Source: Flavobacterium sp. (lineage in GTDB: Bacteria; Bacteroidota; Bacteroidia; Flavobacteriales; Flavobacteriaceae). Taken from it: a DNA stretch of 64,000 bases. The stretch spans positions 124,001 to 188,000 of the forward strand of contig JADGMX010000010.1 of NCBI GenBank assembly GCA_015234525.1, written 5' to 3'. Numbering within the stretch: position 1 is the stretch's first letter; each line of letters begins with the position of its first letter. The notes beneath the pieces are model-generated. The model saw only the letters and a program-made list of their open reading frames with translations. It did not search any database and had not been told where the DNA came from. The position numbers and the translations under genes are program-made. Shown one piece after another: positions 8,521-17,527 of this stretch.

Positions 8521-8528
8521 CAAATCTA
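8521..8528 (-). promoter_or_regulatory. Promoter -7 element (TAGATTTG) for the EnvC-like gene
   Basis: Exact TAnnTTTG match on the minus strand, 17 bases before the start codon at 8503 and overlapping the end of the upstream DUF4292 gene. It suggests the gene can be transcribed on its own as well as by read-through. Confidence 0.45.
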
Positions 8529-9290
8529 ATCAATATATATTCTTGTGTAACCTTCGGGAACAGCGTACGGGAAAGAAAGATCCTCGTTAAAGGAAGCAGA
8601 ATTGTATTCGACCGTAATATTGTTTTTGCCTTTTGGATGAGCGGCCTGAATCTGTACTGCGGTCGGTAAATACGCCTCGCCATATTGAGCATAATTCGGA
8701 TATTCGACTGTTAAGGTTCGATCCTGGGTCGGTTGCGATATGATTTGTTTCTTTATCAGCGCCCGCGCAGCCTCAAAGAAAAACGACTTCTCCGTTCGGT
8801 TCTGAGTTTGGCTAAGTTTGTAAAGTTTGTCTTCAATTTCTGAAGTATAGCTGCCAACGGTCAAATCGTCGATGGCGCGACCGACTAACAGGTTTTGCAC
8901 TTTTGCATAATCGAGGTCAGTGCCAAGCCATTTGCTTAAGGTTGAGTAATCGCCTTCAAAATATTCGCCGTTGATCTTCTCATAATACCTAACCTGCGTT
9001 GGTGTTATCAGTGCTTTTGCCATGGTGATTCCGAGAAAACGAACGCTTACCAGAATTTGCTTATCCTTTTCAATCCGAATTTCAGCCGAAAGGTTCTGAC
9101 TATTTTTATTGTCTTTATATCGTGCTGCCGCTTTAATATAGACCGTCGAAAAATCGGGAAGATTGGCGTAGTGTTTTTGAATCACCGCCGATGCTTCTTT
9201 ACTCGTTGCGGCTTTTCCTTCGGCGAGTACCGCTTTGGATTTGCACGACGCGAGCGTGACGATCAGCAATAGCAATATAACTTTTCTCAT
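8526..9290 (-). CDS. DUF4292 family lipoprotein
   Basis: A 254-residue protein with a lipoprotein signal peptide (MRKVILLLLIVTLASC, Cys16). The rest matches what I recognise as DUF4292, a family of Bacteroidota envelope lipoproteins whose fold resembles LolA/LolB-type lipid-binding barrels; the biochemical role is not established. Visible features are the SAEIRIEKDKQILVSVRF and YFEGDYSTLSKWLG stretches and a C-terminal strand-rich region ending in YTRIYID. It starts one base before the upstream TPR gene ends (no gap), so the two are almost certainly cotranscribed. Together with the EnvC-like gene they form an envelope-biogenesis block. Confidence 0.82.
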   Translation of the reverse strand: MRKVILLLLIVTLASCKSKAVLAEGKAATSKEASAVIQKHYANLPDFSTVYIKAAARYKDNKNSQNLSAEIRIEKDKQILVSVRFLGITMAKALITPTQVRYYEKINGEYFEGDYSTLSKWLGTDLDYAKVQNLLVGRAIDDLTVGSYTSEIEDKLYKLSQTQNRTEKSFFFEAARALIKKQIISQPTQDRTLTVEYPNYAQYGEAYLPTAVQIQAAHPKGKNNITVEYNSASFNEDLSFPYAVPEGYTRIYID

Positions 9291-10637
9291 CTATTTATTT
9301 AGTTTTTTAAGCAATGTGTCGGCTTTTACAAACCATTTCTCTTTAGTTTTCGCATCGCCTAATCCATTTGCGGCTTCACCCAACTGTATATAGAAATTTA
9401 CTTCAAGCTGTATATCGTCAATTAAAAAATCCAACCCCGATTCGAGGACGTCTGTTGCGGCTTTATACTTTTTAAGTTGATTTTTCGCCAATCCCGAAAA
9501 ATAATAACTCTGCGGTTGCGCCGGATAAATCGCTAGCATATCGTCCGATTTTGACTCAAGCTGACCAAAATCTTTACTATCGGCCAGCGCCTGCAGAATT
9601 AAAATATTGGCTTCGTAGTCAGATGGATTATCGGCCAGGAATTTTTCGTAAAACCGAATGGCTTTCTGAAAATCAGACTTTGAGTGATAAAATTTCCCGA
9701 TTTCTTTTGCAACATCAACTTCCCGGTCGTTTGATAAAAGATCGATTGCCTTGTCGATATCCGCATCGTACTGCGATTTGCCTTTAGAAAAAATCAGGAA
9801 CTCGTTCAGCATTCGGTGCTTGATTTTGGCGTCGACCTTTTTGCCTTCGAGGACTTTAAACATTGCAGCCGTAGCGCTTTTGGCATCGTTGCTGTTTAAG
9901 TGGAATTTAAACAAACTGACTTGTGCCCACTCTGATTCCGGAATTTCACGCTCAAGCAGTTTAGCGATTTCAAGCGCCTTTTGCTCCTGATTACTCTCCG
10001 AATAAAGGTAAATCAGGTTGATGTAATTTGATTCGGTTTTCGGATCTTTTTTGATTTCAGCAAGTAAAAGGTCTTTCTCTGAACCCAGATATTTTGCGTC
10101 TTTTAGTATTTCGTTTTTATAAGCATCCCGACGTTCCGTTCGGCCGGTACTTTCATTTAATTCATTGATCAGCTCTAATGCCTTGTCGAATTGTTTGGTC
10201 GTCATGTAAAGCGATGCCAGATCTTCTTTATAATCGCGATTAAATGGAATCAGCTTGTTGACAATGACGATGGCCTGATTAAAATCCATTGATTCGTAGC
10301 AAACATCATACATCCCGACGTAATACCACATGTTTTTCGGATCGAGGCTGGCTGCTTTTTCGAACGATTCGTATGCTTTTTTGTAATCTTTTTGCGAGAG
10401 GTAATTGCGACCGAGTTCGTTATAAACAGCCGGATTTGACGGTTGAAGCGCGACACATTTCAACAGCGCATTAACCGCACGATCATAATTTTCGATACCT
10501 TTTTGAGTAAGCGATTCGTAATAATGATCTTGAAAAGCGTCGGTTACGGCAGCAATGTCTTCAGGCTCTGTTTGTGCCGAAGATGTCAGTGAACCAACCA
10601 TTGTTGCCGCAATGAAAAACGCTTTGTATAATTTCAT
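9291..10637 (-). CDS. Secreted tetratricopeptide repeat protein
   Basis: A 448-residue protein with a signal peptide (MKLYKAFFIAATMVGSLTSSAQ) and many TPR units, for example ALLKCVALQPSNPAVYNELG, AYESFEKAASLDPKNMWYYV and AIRFYEKFLADNPSDYEANI. It is probably periplasmic or attached to the envelope as a protein-protein scaffold. No catalytic domain is visible. It abuts the DUF4292 lipoprotein gene downstream and is one base from the nucleotidyltransferase gene upstream, so it belongs to the same transcription unit. The exact partner proteins cannot be inferred from sequence. Confidence 0.88.
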   Translation of the reverse strand: MKLYKAFFIAATMVGSLTSSAQTEPEDIAAVTDAFQDHYYESLTQKGIENYDRAVNALLKCVALQPSNPAVYNELGRNYLSQKDYKKAYESFEKAASLDPKNMWYYVGMYDVCYESMDFNQAIVIVNKLIPFNRDYKEDLASLYMTTKQFDKALELINELNESTGRTERRDAYKNEILKDAKYLGSEKDLLLAEIKKDPKTESNYINLIYLYSESNQEQKALEIAKLLEREIPESEWAQVSLFKFHLNSNDAKSATAAMFKVLEGKKVDAKIKHRMLNEFLIFSKGKSQYDADIDKAIDLLSNDREVDVAKEIGKFYHSKSDFQKAIRFYEKFLADNPSDYEANILILQALADSKDFGQLESKSDDMLAIYPAQPQSYYFSGLAKNQLKKYKAATDVLESGLDFLIDDIQLEVNFYIQLGEAANGLGDAKTKEKWFVKADTLLKKLNK

Positions 10638-10638
10638 A

Positions 10639-11646
10639 CTATTCTAGTACTGAGTAATCACCAATGCTGATGCTTGTGAACTTGCCGTTGAAAGCGGCAT
10701 GACTTCCAATCATGGCATTGTCGAGTTCGGCATTTGCGATTTTTGAGTTGTTTTGGATAAGGCTGTTGCGAACAGTACTGTTTTCAACAACACAATTGTT
10801 TCCTAATGAAACGTTCGGACCTACGGTTGTATTGCGAAGGATTACATTTTCACCGATAAAACAAGGTCTGATGATTTCCGAATTTTCGAGAATAACCGAA
10901 TCGGCGATGAGTTTTTCTGAATTTGCGAGAAATCCGAGCAAACGCGAATTGGTTTCGACGGTAACATTTTTGTTGCCGCAATCCATCCACTCGTCAACTT
11001 TTCCCGGCACGAATCGCATCCCTTTTTGTTTCATGTTTTCAAGAGCGTCGGTAAGTTGGTATTCGCCGCCTTTGACCACATTGTTATCCAGCAAATACTG
11101 AAGTTCGCTGCGAAGCGTTTCCCCGCTTTTAAAATAGTAGATTCCGATGATCGCTAAATCTGAAACGAATTTTTTTGGCTTTTCAACAAAATCGACGATC
11201 TCGTTTTTATCGTTGAGTTGCACCACGCCAAATGCCGAAGGATCTTCAACTTGTTTAACCCAAATTACGCTATCTGCGGATGTGTCCAGGGTAAAATCGG
11301 CGCGGAAAAGTGTGTCGGCATACGCTACAACGATCGGTCCGGTCATCGAGTCCTGGGCGCATAAAATTGCGTGAGCGGTTCCAAGAGCTTCAGTTTGATA
11401 GTAGATTCGGCCTACGGAACCCAGTTTTTCAGCGATTGCCAAAAGTTCGATTTCGACCTGGTTTCCAAAATCGGGGTGAATGATAAATGCGATTTCGTCG
11501 ATCTGTTGATTCAGAACTCCGGCGATATCTTCAACCAAGCGGTGAACAATTGGTTTTCCGGCAATTGGAATCAGCGGTTTTGGAACTGTTAGCGTGTGAG
11601 GTCTTAATCTTGAGCCGCGGCCGGCCATTGGAACGATGATTTTCAT
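10639..11646 (-). CDS. Sugar-phosphate nucleotidyltransferase with C-terminal left-handed beta-helix
   Basis: The 335-residue protein starts with the NTP-transferase signature MKIIVPMAGRGSRLRPHT and KPLIPIAGKPIV (residues 1-31), has a VAYADTLF active-site segment near 108 and VDEWMDCGN later in the domain. The C-terminal third (residues about 250-335) consists of hexapeptide repeats (IRPCFIGENVILRNTTVGPN, then VSLGNNCVVENSTV), a left-handed beta-helix. The enzyme joins a nucleotide to a sugar 1-phosphate for glycan synthesis. Sequence does not separate glucose-1-phosphate thymidylyl- or uridylyl- from mannose-1-phosphate guanylyltransferase, though the N-terminus is nearest glucose-1-phosphate thymidylyltransferase-like proteins. 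It is separated by 115 bases from dut. Confidence 0.88.
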   Translation of the reverse strand: MKIIVPMAGRGSRLRPHTLTVPKPLIPIAGKPIVHRLVEDIAGVLNQQIDEIAFIIHPDFGNQVEIELLAIAEKLGSVGRIYYQTEALGTAHAILCAQDSMTGPIVVAYADTLFRADFTLDTSADSVIWVKQVEDPSAFGVVQLNDKNEIVDFVEKPKKFVSDLAIIGIYYFKSGETLRSELQYLLDNNVVKGGEYQLTDALENMKQKGMRFVPGKVDEWMDCGNKNVTVETNSRLLGFLANSEKLIADSVILENSEIIRPCFIGENVILRNTTVGPNVSLGNNCVVENSTVRNSLIQNNSKIANAELDNAMIGSHAAFNGKFTSISIGDYSVLE

Positions 11647-11761
11647 ACTATTGATTTGAAAATTTGTTGATTTGAAAATTTTTTAGTTGTAAAAATCGGA
11701 AATTGTGACGTCATGTTTAGCTATTGCCAATCTTCAAATTTCCAAATTGGTACATTTCCGG

Positions 11762-12199
11762 TTATTTTACTCCGGTGCTGCCAAATCCGCCTTCACCGCG
11801 CGATGTTTCGGTTAAGCTGTCGACAAGTTGCCATTCGGCGCGCTCGTGTTTTGCAATAATCATTTGAGCGATGCGCTCACCATTTTCGACAACAAAGTCT
11901 TCGGTTGATAAATTTACTAAAATCACTCCGATTTCTCCGCGATAATCCGCATCGATAGTTCCGGGCGAATTCAGGACCGTTACGCCTTTTTTGGCTGCGA
12001 GTCCACTTCTTGGTCGCACTTGCGCTTCGTAACCAATCGGGAGCTCGATGAAAAGTCCGGTTTTTACAATTGCCCGTTCAAGCGGTTTAAGGGTGATCGG
12101 TTCTGAGATATTTGCGCGAAGGTCCATTCCGGCTGAAGCCGAAGTTTCGTAGTTCGGGAGTTCGTGTCCGGATTTGTTAATAATTTTAATCGTAGTCAT
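11762..12199 (-). CDS. dut: Deoxyuridine 5'-triphosphate nucleotidohydrolase (dUTPase)
   Basis: The trimeric dUTPase hydrolyses dUTP to dUMP and pyrophosphate, keeping uracil out of DNA and supplying dTMP synthesis. All five family motifs are present in 145 residues: [33 protein letters not shown] with the catalytic Asp, ERIAQMI and the C-terminal [11 protein letters not shown]-loop-like tail. The ATG at 12199 was chosen. A frame opening at 12244 would add 15 residues ([10 protein letters not shown]...), but these are encoded by the intergenic repeat R3 and are not part of dUTPases. Confidence 0.96.
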   Translation of the reverse strand: MTTIKIINKSGHELPNYETSASAGMDLRANISEPITLKPLERAIVKTGLFIELPIGYEAQVRPRSGLAAKKGVTVLNSPGTIDADYRGEIGVILVNLSTEDFVVENGERIAQMIIAKHERAEWQLVDSLTETSRGEGGFGSTGVK

Positions 12200-12222
12200 A
12201 ATTTTGATGTTAGCATAAAGCC

Positions 12223-12294
12223 TTAGCCCTGATGGGAGCGGCATCCTTTTTCTAATCCTGAAAGGTTAGAAAAAGATACAGCGGACAGCAGGAT
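12223..12294 (+). repeat. Intergenic repeat, copy R3, with a long central hairpin
   Basis: It reads AGCCCTGATGGGAGCGGCAT, then CCTTTTTCTAA and TTAGAAAAAG as complementary arms around CCT-GAA-AGG (13 pairs with one bulged T), then ATACAGCGGACAGCAGGA. It fills the gap between the flippase stop codon at 12295 and dut. The same outer blocks, with a changed centre, occur at 55541-55616 (copy R4). Confidence 0.75.
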
Positions 12295-13767
12295 TCAGCT
12301 TCTGATATTTCTTCCTAAAATTTGTAAGATCGTATTTTTTTCCAGAATGTAAATTGCGACGAAAAAGCCTATCAGAATTGGGATCCCGACAAAATAGTTT
12401 TCGCGGAAACCGTAAAAATAGATCCCGGATAGCGCGCTGGAAAGCAAGATATAAAATAATATTTTTTTGATGTCGTATGGGATCGGGTAATATTTTGCGC
12501 CCATAAAATACGATATGGTCATCATTGAACCGTAGGCCACAAGTGTCGCAATTGCCGACCCGTAGTAGCTAAAATGCGGGATGAGCAGGAAATTCAGCGC
12601 GAGTGTGATGGCGGCGCCGACGAGTGAAATATAGGCTCCGATTTTGGTTTTGTCGGTGAGTTTGTACCAAATGGACAGGTTGGTGTAGATTCCGAGGAAA
12701 AAATTTGCCAGAATAATCAGTGGCACGACGCCCATTGCTTCCCAGTATGCCTCACGTTGGAGCAGGAAAATTTTGAGAATATCGGCAAAAACAACTACTG
12801 AAATAAGGATTGCTGACCCGATGATGACGAAGTATTTTGTGATATCGGCGTAGGTTTGCGGTGCGTTTTTGTTGCTGGCATGACTGAAGAAAAACGGTTC
12901 GATTCCGAGTCGGAAAGCCGTTGCAAAAAGCGTCATGAACAATGCAATTTTGTAGCAAGCCGAGTAAGCACCGGTTTCTTGTTGAGCGATATCCGCGGGA
13001 AGAAGACGTTCGAGCAGGATTTTATCGAAATGTTCGTTGATGGCAAAGGCGATACCGGCAAACAAAACAGGAAAGGCATACACCATCATTGTTTTCCAGA
13101 GTTTGGTGTCAAATTTCCAGGAGATTTTAAGGTAATCCGGCGATAGAATCAGGAATGTGAGCAGACTGGCGATTAGGTTTGCGACGAAAATGTAGCCGAC
13201 CTGGAAATCCTCGTAATAAATGGAGTTGAAAACCGAATCGGGATTGTTTTGCGCAAGACCAGGCAAAAACAGCAGGAAAAAGATGTTGAGCGCCAGGTTT
13301 ACAATGACATTACCGATTTTAATTGCGGCATAAACCATCGGCCGACCGATAGCTCGAAGTCGGGAGAACGGAATAATAACCAACGCGTCGAGGGCGATGA
13401 TCCAAACGGCGAGTGAGATATAGGTTACCGCTTTGTTGGTGAGATCGGCTATTTGGTTGTTGAGTGCGAGGCCGAAAATCAAAAAAAGCAATGTGGTTAT
13501 GAGAATCGATATGGTAGACGTGGAAATGACGCTTTGCTTGTCGGCTGCTTTGTTGTAGAAGCGGAAGAATGCGGTTTCCATTCCGTAGGAAAGGATTACA
13601 TTAAAGAAGACCATCCAGGCAAAAAGGACAGATACTTCGCCGTAATCGCCGGTATTGGTTAGAACTTCAGTGTAGAGTCCGACCAACAGGAAGCTGAGCA
13701 TTCGCGGCAGCACGGTTGCAAGGCCGTAGATTGCTGTTTGCTTAAAAAGGTTTTTGTATAATCCCAA
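12295..13767 (-). CDS. Polysaccharide flippase / polysaccharide biosynthesis membrane protein (MOP superfamily, Wzx-like)
   Basis: A 490-residue integral membrane protein with about 12-14 hydrophobic segments and the start MGLYKNLFKQTAIYGLATVLPRMLSF, typical of MOP-type flippases that move lipid-linked glycans across the inner membrane. The start codon is TTG; there is no ATG nearby that would keep the first helix. In Flavobacteriaceae this gene commonly precedes dut and the nucleotidyltransferase, as it does here, separated from dut only by repeat R3. The substrate is unknown. A second flippase of different sequence is encoded at 41892-43208 inside the polysaccharide locus. Confidence 0.87.
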   Translation of the reverse strand: MGLYKNLFKQTAIYGLATVLPRMLSFLLVGLYTEVLTNTGDYGEVSVLFAWMVFFNVILSYGMETAFFRFYNKAADKQSVISTSTISILITTLLFLIFGLALNNQIADLTNKAVTYISLAVWIIALDALVIIPFSRLRAIGRPMVYAAIKIGNVIVNLALNIFFLLFLPGLAQNNPDSVFNSIYYEDFQVGYIFVANLIASLLTFLILSPDYLKISWKFDTKLWKTMMVYAFPVLFAGIAFAINEHFDKILLERLLPADIAQQETGAYSACYKIALFMTLFATAFRLGIEPFFFSHASNKNAPQTYADITKYFVIIGSAILISVVVFADILKIFLLQREAYWEAMGVVPLIILANFFLGIYTNLSIWYKLTDKTKIGAYISLVGAAITLALNFLLIPHFSYYGSAIATLVAYGSMMTISYFMGAKYYPIPYDIKKILFYILLSSALSGIYFYGFRENYFVGIPILIGFFVAIYILEKNTILQILGRNIRS

Positions 13768-13831
13768 GAGACAAGGCGTGTTTAAGCAAAAATAGCGAAA
13801 TAAGCTGGAAGGAAAGAAAAGGATTTAGGCA

Positions 13832-13858
13832 TAAAAAAAGCCGGAATGAATCCGGCTT
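13832..13858 (-). terminator. Rho-independent terminator of the atp operon
   Basis: On the minus strand: 8-bp hairpin AAGCCGGA-TTCAT-TCCGGCTT followed by a T run, just after the atpG stop codon. It separates the ATP synthase operon from the flippase gene. Confidence 0.88.
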
Positions 13859-13874
13859 GCTTTGTATGATGTGA

Positions 13875-14741
13875 TTATCCGTTGAGTGCTTCGGCACCAC
13901 CTACGATCTCGAGGATTTCGTTGGTAATTGCTGCCTGACGTGCTTTGTTGTAGGTCAGTTTCAGCTGGTTTCGAAGTTCGGTGGCGTTATCGGTAGCTTT
14001 GTGCATTGCGGTCATACGAGCGCCATGTTCCGCTGCGAATGAATCGCGAAGTGCTTTGTAAAGTTGCGTACGAAGCATTTTCGGGATTAACGTCTGGATG
14101 ATTTCTTCTTTTGAAGGTTCAAAAATATAATCGGTTGCGTTTGAAGCGACAACATCAGATGCCATTGGAGCAAGTGGCAGAAATTGTTCGGCCATAATGA
14201 TTTGCGTAGCGGCATTTTTGAATTGGTTGTACACCAAAACAATTTTATCGTACTCGCCATCGCTGAAACGTTGTACCAGGTCGTCTGCAATCGATGCTGC
14301 ATTTTCAAAATTCAGGTTGTCGAAAACCGAATTGTTGTTTGAAATGACATTGTTTGCTTTACGGATAACATCGTTACCTTTTTTACCGACGGTGATGAAA
14401 TCGACGTGTTTTCCACGGTATTCATTTTCGGTCAGGCGTTTTGATTCCTTGATGATATTCGAGTTGAACGCACCGCTGAGTCCACGATTTGATGTAATTG
14501 CAACGATCAGAACGCGGCTTACTTCACGTTGAGCAGTAAATTTACCACCGGCTTCGTTGTCGAGCGTAGCGGAAAGATTTTGCAAAAGTTCGGTAAGTTT
14601 TTCAGAATATGGGCGCATGGCAGTAATTGCATCCTGCGCTTTCTTAAGCTTTGCAGCAGAAACCATCTTCATCGCCGATGTGATTTGCATCGTTGATGAG
14701 ACTGAGGTTATTCTGTTACGGATTTCCTTTAAATTAGCCAT
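13875..14741 (-). CDS. atpG: F1Fo ATP synthase subunit gamma
   Basis: The gamma subunit is the central rotor shaft of F1. The 288-residue protein has the conserved N-terminal helix MANLKEIRNRITSVSSTMQITSAMKMVSAAKLKKA (split here: MANLKEIRNRITSV, TMQITSAMKMVSAAKLKKA) and the C-terminal helix with MTAMHKATDNATELRNQL and RQAAITNEILEIVGGAEAL, both of which form the coiled coil inside the alpha/beta ring. It is the last gene of the operon here; the beta and epsilon genes do not follow. A 77-base spacer with an inverted repeat separates it from atpA. Confidence 0.97.
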   Translation of the reverse strand: MANLKEIRNRITSVSSTMQITSAMKMVSAAKLKKAQDAITAMRPYSEKLTELLQNLSATLDNEAGGKFTAQREVSRVLIVAITSNRGLSGAFNSNIIKESKRLTENEYRGKHVDFITVGKKGNDVIRKANNVISNNNSVFDNLNFENAASIADDLVQRFSDGEYDKIVLVYNQFKNAATQIIMAEQFLPLAPMASDVVASNATDYIFEPSKEEIIQTLIPKMLRTQLYKALRDSFAAEHGARMTAMHKATDNATELRNQLKLTYNKARQAAITNEILEIVGGAEALNG

Positions 14742-14770
14742 TTTTTTATGGTTAAGGGTTAGGGTTAAAA

Positions 14771-14801
14771 GCTAAGGGGGCATTTATCTTTCACCCTTAG
14801 C
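14771..14801 (-). other. Inverted repeat in the atpA-atpG spacer
   Basis: Perfect 8-bp arms GCTAAGGG (14771-14778) and CCCTTAGC (14794-14801) with a 15-base loop, in a low-complexity spacer of short units such as GGTGAA, GGTGAAAGG and GGGTTA on either side. No T run follows in the transcribed direction, so it is not a typical terminator. Confidence 0.5.
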
Positions 14802-14818
14802 CTTTCACCATTCACCTT

Positions 14819-16396
14819 TTAATTATACTTCGCAGAAACTTCTTTAGCGACTTTCTCGATTGTATCGGTGATTTCGTCGGTTAGCTTTCCGGCTTTAAGC
14901 GCATCCAGAATTCCTCTGTGTGATGTGTTTAGGAATTGAAGGAAGTCTCTTTCAAATTCTTTAACTTTTTCAACAGGAACATTTCTAAGAAGGTTTTTAG
15001 AACCGGCGTAAATGATTGCAACCTGATCTTCAACCGTAAACGGATCGTTAAGACCTTGTTTAAGGATTTCAACGTTACGACGACCTTTTTCGATTACGTT
15101 TAGGGTAACCGCATCAAGATCAGATCCGAATTTCGCGAAAGCTTCAAGCTCACGGAATTGCGCCTGGTCAAGTTTCAAAGTACCTGCAACTTTCTTCATC
15201 GATTTGATCTGAGCGTTACCTCCAACACGTGATACCGAGATACCTACGTTAATCGCCGGACGAACACCAGAGTTAAACAAATCTGATTCAAGGAAGATCT
15301 GACCATCGGTAATTGAAATTACGTTAGTCGGGATATATGCAGAAACGTCACCAGCTTGAGTTTCGATAATCGGCAAAGCGGTAAGTGAACCACCACCTTT
15401 AACGATTGGACGAAGTGACTCCGGAAGGTCGTTCATGGTACGAGCGATATCGTCGTTAGCAATCACTTTTGCAGCTCTTTCAAGCAAACGAGAGTGAAGG
15501 TAGAAAACGTCTCCAGGGTAAGCCTCACGTCCCGGTGGTCTTCTAAGTAGAAGTGAAACCTCACGGTAAGCAACAGCTTGTTTAGACAAATCATCATAAA
15601 CGATTAGTGCGGGACGACCAGTATCACGGAAGTACTCGCCGATAGCAGCACCGGCAAACGGAGCATAAACTTGCATTGGAGCAGGATCTGAAGCGTTTGC
15701 AGCAACAATAACGGTATACGCCATTGCACCTTTTTCTTCAAGTTTTTTCGCGATTCCAGCAACGGTAGATGCTTTCTGACCGATGGCAACATATATACAG
15801 AATACAGGCTGACCTGCATCGTAAAATTCTTTTTGGTTCAGGATCGTATCGATACAAACGGTTGATTTACCTGTTTGACGGTCGCCGATCACAAGCTCAC
15901 GCTGACCACGTCCTACCGGGATCATTGCATCAACGGCTTTGATACCAGTTTGAAGCGGCTCAGTTACCGGCTGACGGTAGATAACTCCCGGAGCTTTACG
16001 CTCAAGTGGCATTTCGTAAAGATCACCTTCGATCGGACCTTTTCCGTCGATCGGGAAACCAAGCGTATTAACTACACGTCCGACCATGTTCTCGCCCACT
16101 TTTAGTGAAGCGATACGTTGCGTTCTGCGAGCAGTTGTTCCTTCTTTGATTCCGGTGTATGGCCCAAGAAGTACCACACCAACATTATCCTCTTCAAGGT
16201 TAAGTACGATACCTTCGATACCGTTGTCAAACTCGACAAGTTCGCCGTATTGAACATTTGCCAATCCGTGAATAAGTGCGATACCATCACCAACTTGAAG
16301 TACGGTTCCGACTTCGTCAAGCGTCGCACCAGATTCGAATGAGGCCAATTGTCTTTTTAATATTGCTGAAATTTCAGCAGGCTTGATTTCTGCCAT
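14819..16396 (-). CDS. atpA: F1Fo ATP synthase subunit alpha
   Basis: The alpha subunit carries the non-catalytic nucleotide sites of the F1 hexamer. The 525-residue protein has the N-terminal delta-binding region ([17 protein letters not shown]), the P-loop GDRQTGKST near residue 170, the [36 protein letters not shown] block (conserved as [12 protein letters not shown] and [14 protein letters not shown]) and the alpha-specific [10 protein letters not shown]. Length and motifs are normal. It lies between atpH (24-base gap) and atpG. Confidence 0.98.
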   Translation of the reverse strand: MAEIKPAEISAILKRQLASFESGATLDEVGTVLQVGDGIALIHGLANVQYGELVEFDNGIEGIVLNLEEDNVGVVLLGPYTGIKEGTTARRTQRIASLKVGENMVGRVVNTLGFPIDGKGPIEGDLYEMPLERKAPGVIYRQPVTEPLQTGIKAVDAMIPVGRGQRELVIGDRQTGKSTVCIDTILNQKEFYDAGQPVFCIYVAIGQKASTVAGIAKKLEEKGAMAYTVIVAANASDPAPMQVYAPFAGAAIGEYFRDTGRPALIVYDDLSKQAVAYREVSLLLRRPPGREAYPGDVFYLHSRLLERAAKVIANDDIARTMNDLPESLRPIVKGGGSLTALPIIETQAGDVSAYIPTNVISITDGQIFLESDLFNSGVRPAINVGISVSRVGGNAQIKSMKKVAGTLKLDQAQFRELEAFAKFGSDLDAVTLNVIEKGRRNVEILKQGLNDPFTVEDQVAIIYAGSKNLLRNVPVEKVKEFERDFLQFLNTSHRGILDALKAGKLTDEITDTIEKVAKEVSAKYN

Positions 16397-16420
16397 AATA
16401 TTTATTTCTTCCTGATTATA

Positions 16421-16954
16421 TTAATTTGAAAGCTCTCTCTTTAACATCTGAAGCTTGTTGGCAACTGATGCATTGTATTGCTGATCACCGATACGAAGGA
16501 TAAAACCTCCGATGATTTCCGGATCAACGATGTTCTCAAGTACGATTTTCTTGGTAGAAAGCGTACTTGCTTTGGCCATGATGTTTCGTTCCATCGACTC
16601 ATCCATTGGAACGGCTGTCGTAACGATTGCTTTTTCGACACCGCTTTTTTCCTCGTATAACTTGTTGAATTCTGTTGCAACATTGGAAATGATTCCGAGT
16701 CTTTTGTTTTCGTACAACAATCTAAAAAGACTGCTGCTAACCGATGACATTCCGGAAAAGATTTCGTTTAAAGTGCTGAACTTATTCTCAGAAGATACGG
16801 TCGGATTTTGCAAAAATGCCTGAAGATCACCGCTACCTGAAATAGATGCTGCGATGTCAGCCATATCTTGATTGACATCAGCTGCTGAACCTTTATCGGT
16901 AGCTGTATCGAAGATTGCTTTTGCGTAACGGATTGCTGCTCTGGTTCCCGCCAT
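16421..16954 (-). CDS. atpH: F1Fo ATP synthase subunit delta
   Basis: The delta subunit links the peripheral stalk to the top of the alpha/beta ring. The 177-residue protein shows the usual features: RAAIRYAKAIFDTA at the start, the helical N-terminal domain (DLQAFLQNPTVSSENK) and the C-terminal segment IVDPEIIGGFILRIGDQQYNASV. It begins one base before the atpF stop codon is reached (2-base spacing), so translation is likely coupled with atpF. Confidence 0.95.
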   Translation of the reverse strand: MAGTRAAIRYAKAIFDTATDKGSAADVNQDMADIAASISGSGDLQAFLQNPTVSSENKFSTLNEIFSGMSSVSSSLFRLLYENKRLGIISNVATEFNKLYEEKSGVEKAIVTTAVPMDESMERNIMAKASTLSTKKIVLENIVDPEIIGGFILRIGDQQYNASVANKLQMLKRELSN

Positions 16955-16955
16955 G

Positions 16956-17456
16956 TTAGTTCAGTTTAGAGTCGCTGATCATTCTCTCGACGAGCTTTGC
17001 CTGAGCTGCTTTATCCTGAAGTTCATCACGTAGGATTCTCTCAGCAATTTCAACTGATAGTACAGAAACCTGCGATTTAAGTTCAGCCATAGCCGAATTT
17101 TTCTCAGCGTCGATTGCGATTTTTGCTTGTTCGATCATTCTGGCGCCTTCAGCCTGCGCATCAGCTTTGGATTCGGCGATCATTTTATCTCTCATTTCAC
17201 GAGCATCTTTGATCATCGCATCACGCTCAGCACGTGCAGCAGCAAGAAGTTGTTCGTTTTGAGATTGTAAGTTTCGCATTTCATTACGAGCGGTCTCAGC
17301 AGAAAGCAAAGCACTTCTGATTCCTTCCTCCCGGCTGTTAACAGCGTCAAGGATTGGTTTCCATGCAAATTTTCTAAGAACGATAATTAATCCGACGAAG
17401 ATTACCAACATCCAGAAAAACAATCCCCACTCTATTTGATTTACTAATTTATCCAT
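16956..17456 (-). CDS. atpF: F1Fo ATP synthase subunit b
   Basis: Subunit b forms the peripheral stalk. The 166-residue protein has one N-terminal membrane helix (about residues 9-27: WGLFFWMLVIFVGLIIVLR), the conserved FAWKPILDAVNSREEGI junction, and then a long charged alpha-helical dimerisation region (alternating Ala, Glu, Lys, Gln). Only one b-type gene is present, so the stalk should be a homodimer. It is separated from atpE by 71 bases that hold a stem-loop. Confidence 0.96.
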   Translation of the reverse strand: MDKLVNQIEWGLFFWMLVIFVGLIIVLRKFAWKPILDAVNSREEGIRSALLSAETARNEMRNLQSQNEQLLAAARAERDAMIKDAREMRDKMIAESKADAQAEGARMIEQAKIAIDAEKNSAMAELKSQVSVLSVEIAERILRDELQDKAAQAKLVERMISDSKLN

Positions 17457-17487
17457 TGTATAAGTCTAAATGTTTGTTTTTTAATAA

Positions 17488-17520
17488 GCAAAAGTTACGG
17501 CCAACCGCCATAACTTTTGC
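17488..17520 (-). other. Strong mRNA stem-loop between atpE and atpF
   Basis: On the transcribed (minus) strand, arms GCAAAAGTTATGGC and GCCGTAACTTTTGC pair over 14 bp (one G-U) around a 5-base loop GGTTG, 7 bases after the atpE stop codon. The bases that follow (TTATTAAAAAAC) are not a T run, so it is more likely an mRNA-stabilising or processing hairpin than a full terminator. Confidence 0.7.
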
Positions 17521-17527
17521 CTTAAAA

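Noticed and set aside
14771..14801. atpA-atpG inverted repeat as a Rho-independent terminator
   Set aside because: The loop is 15 bases and no T run follows on the transcribed strand; a clear terminator exists after atpG.
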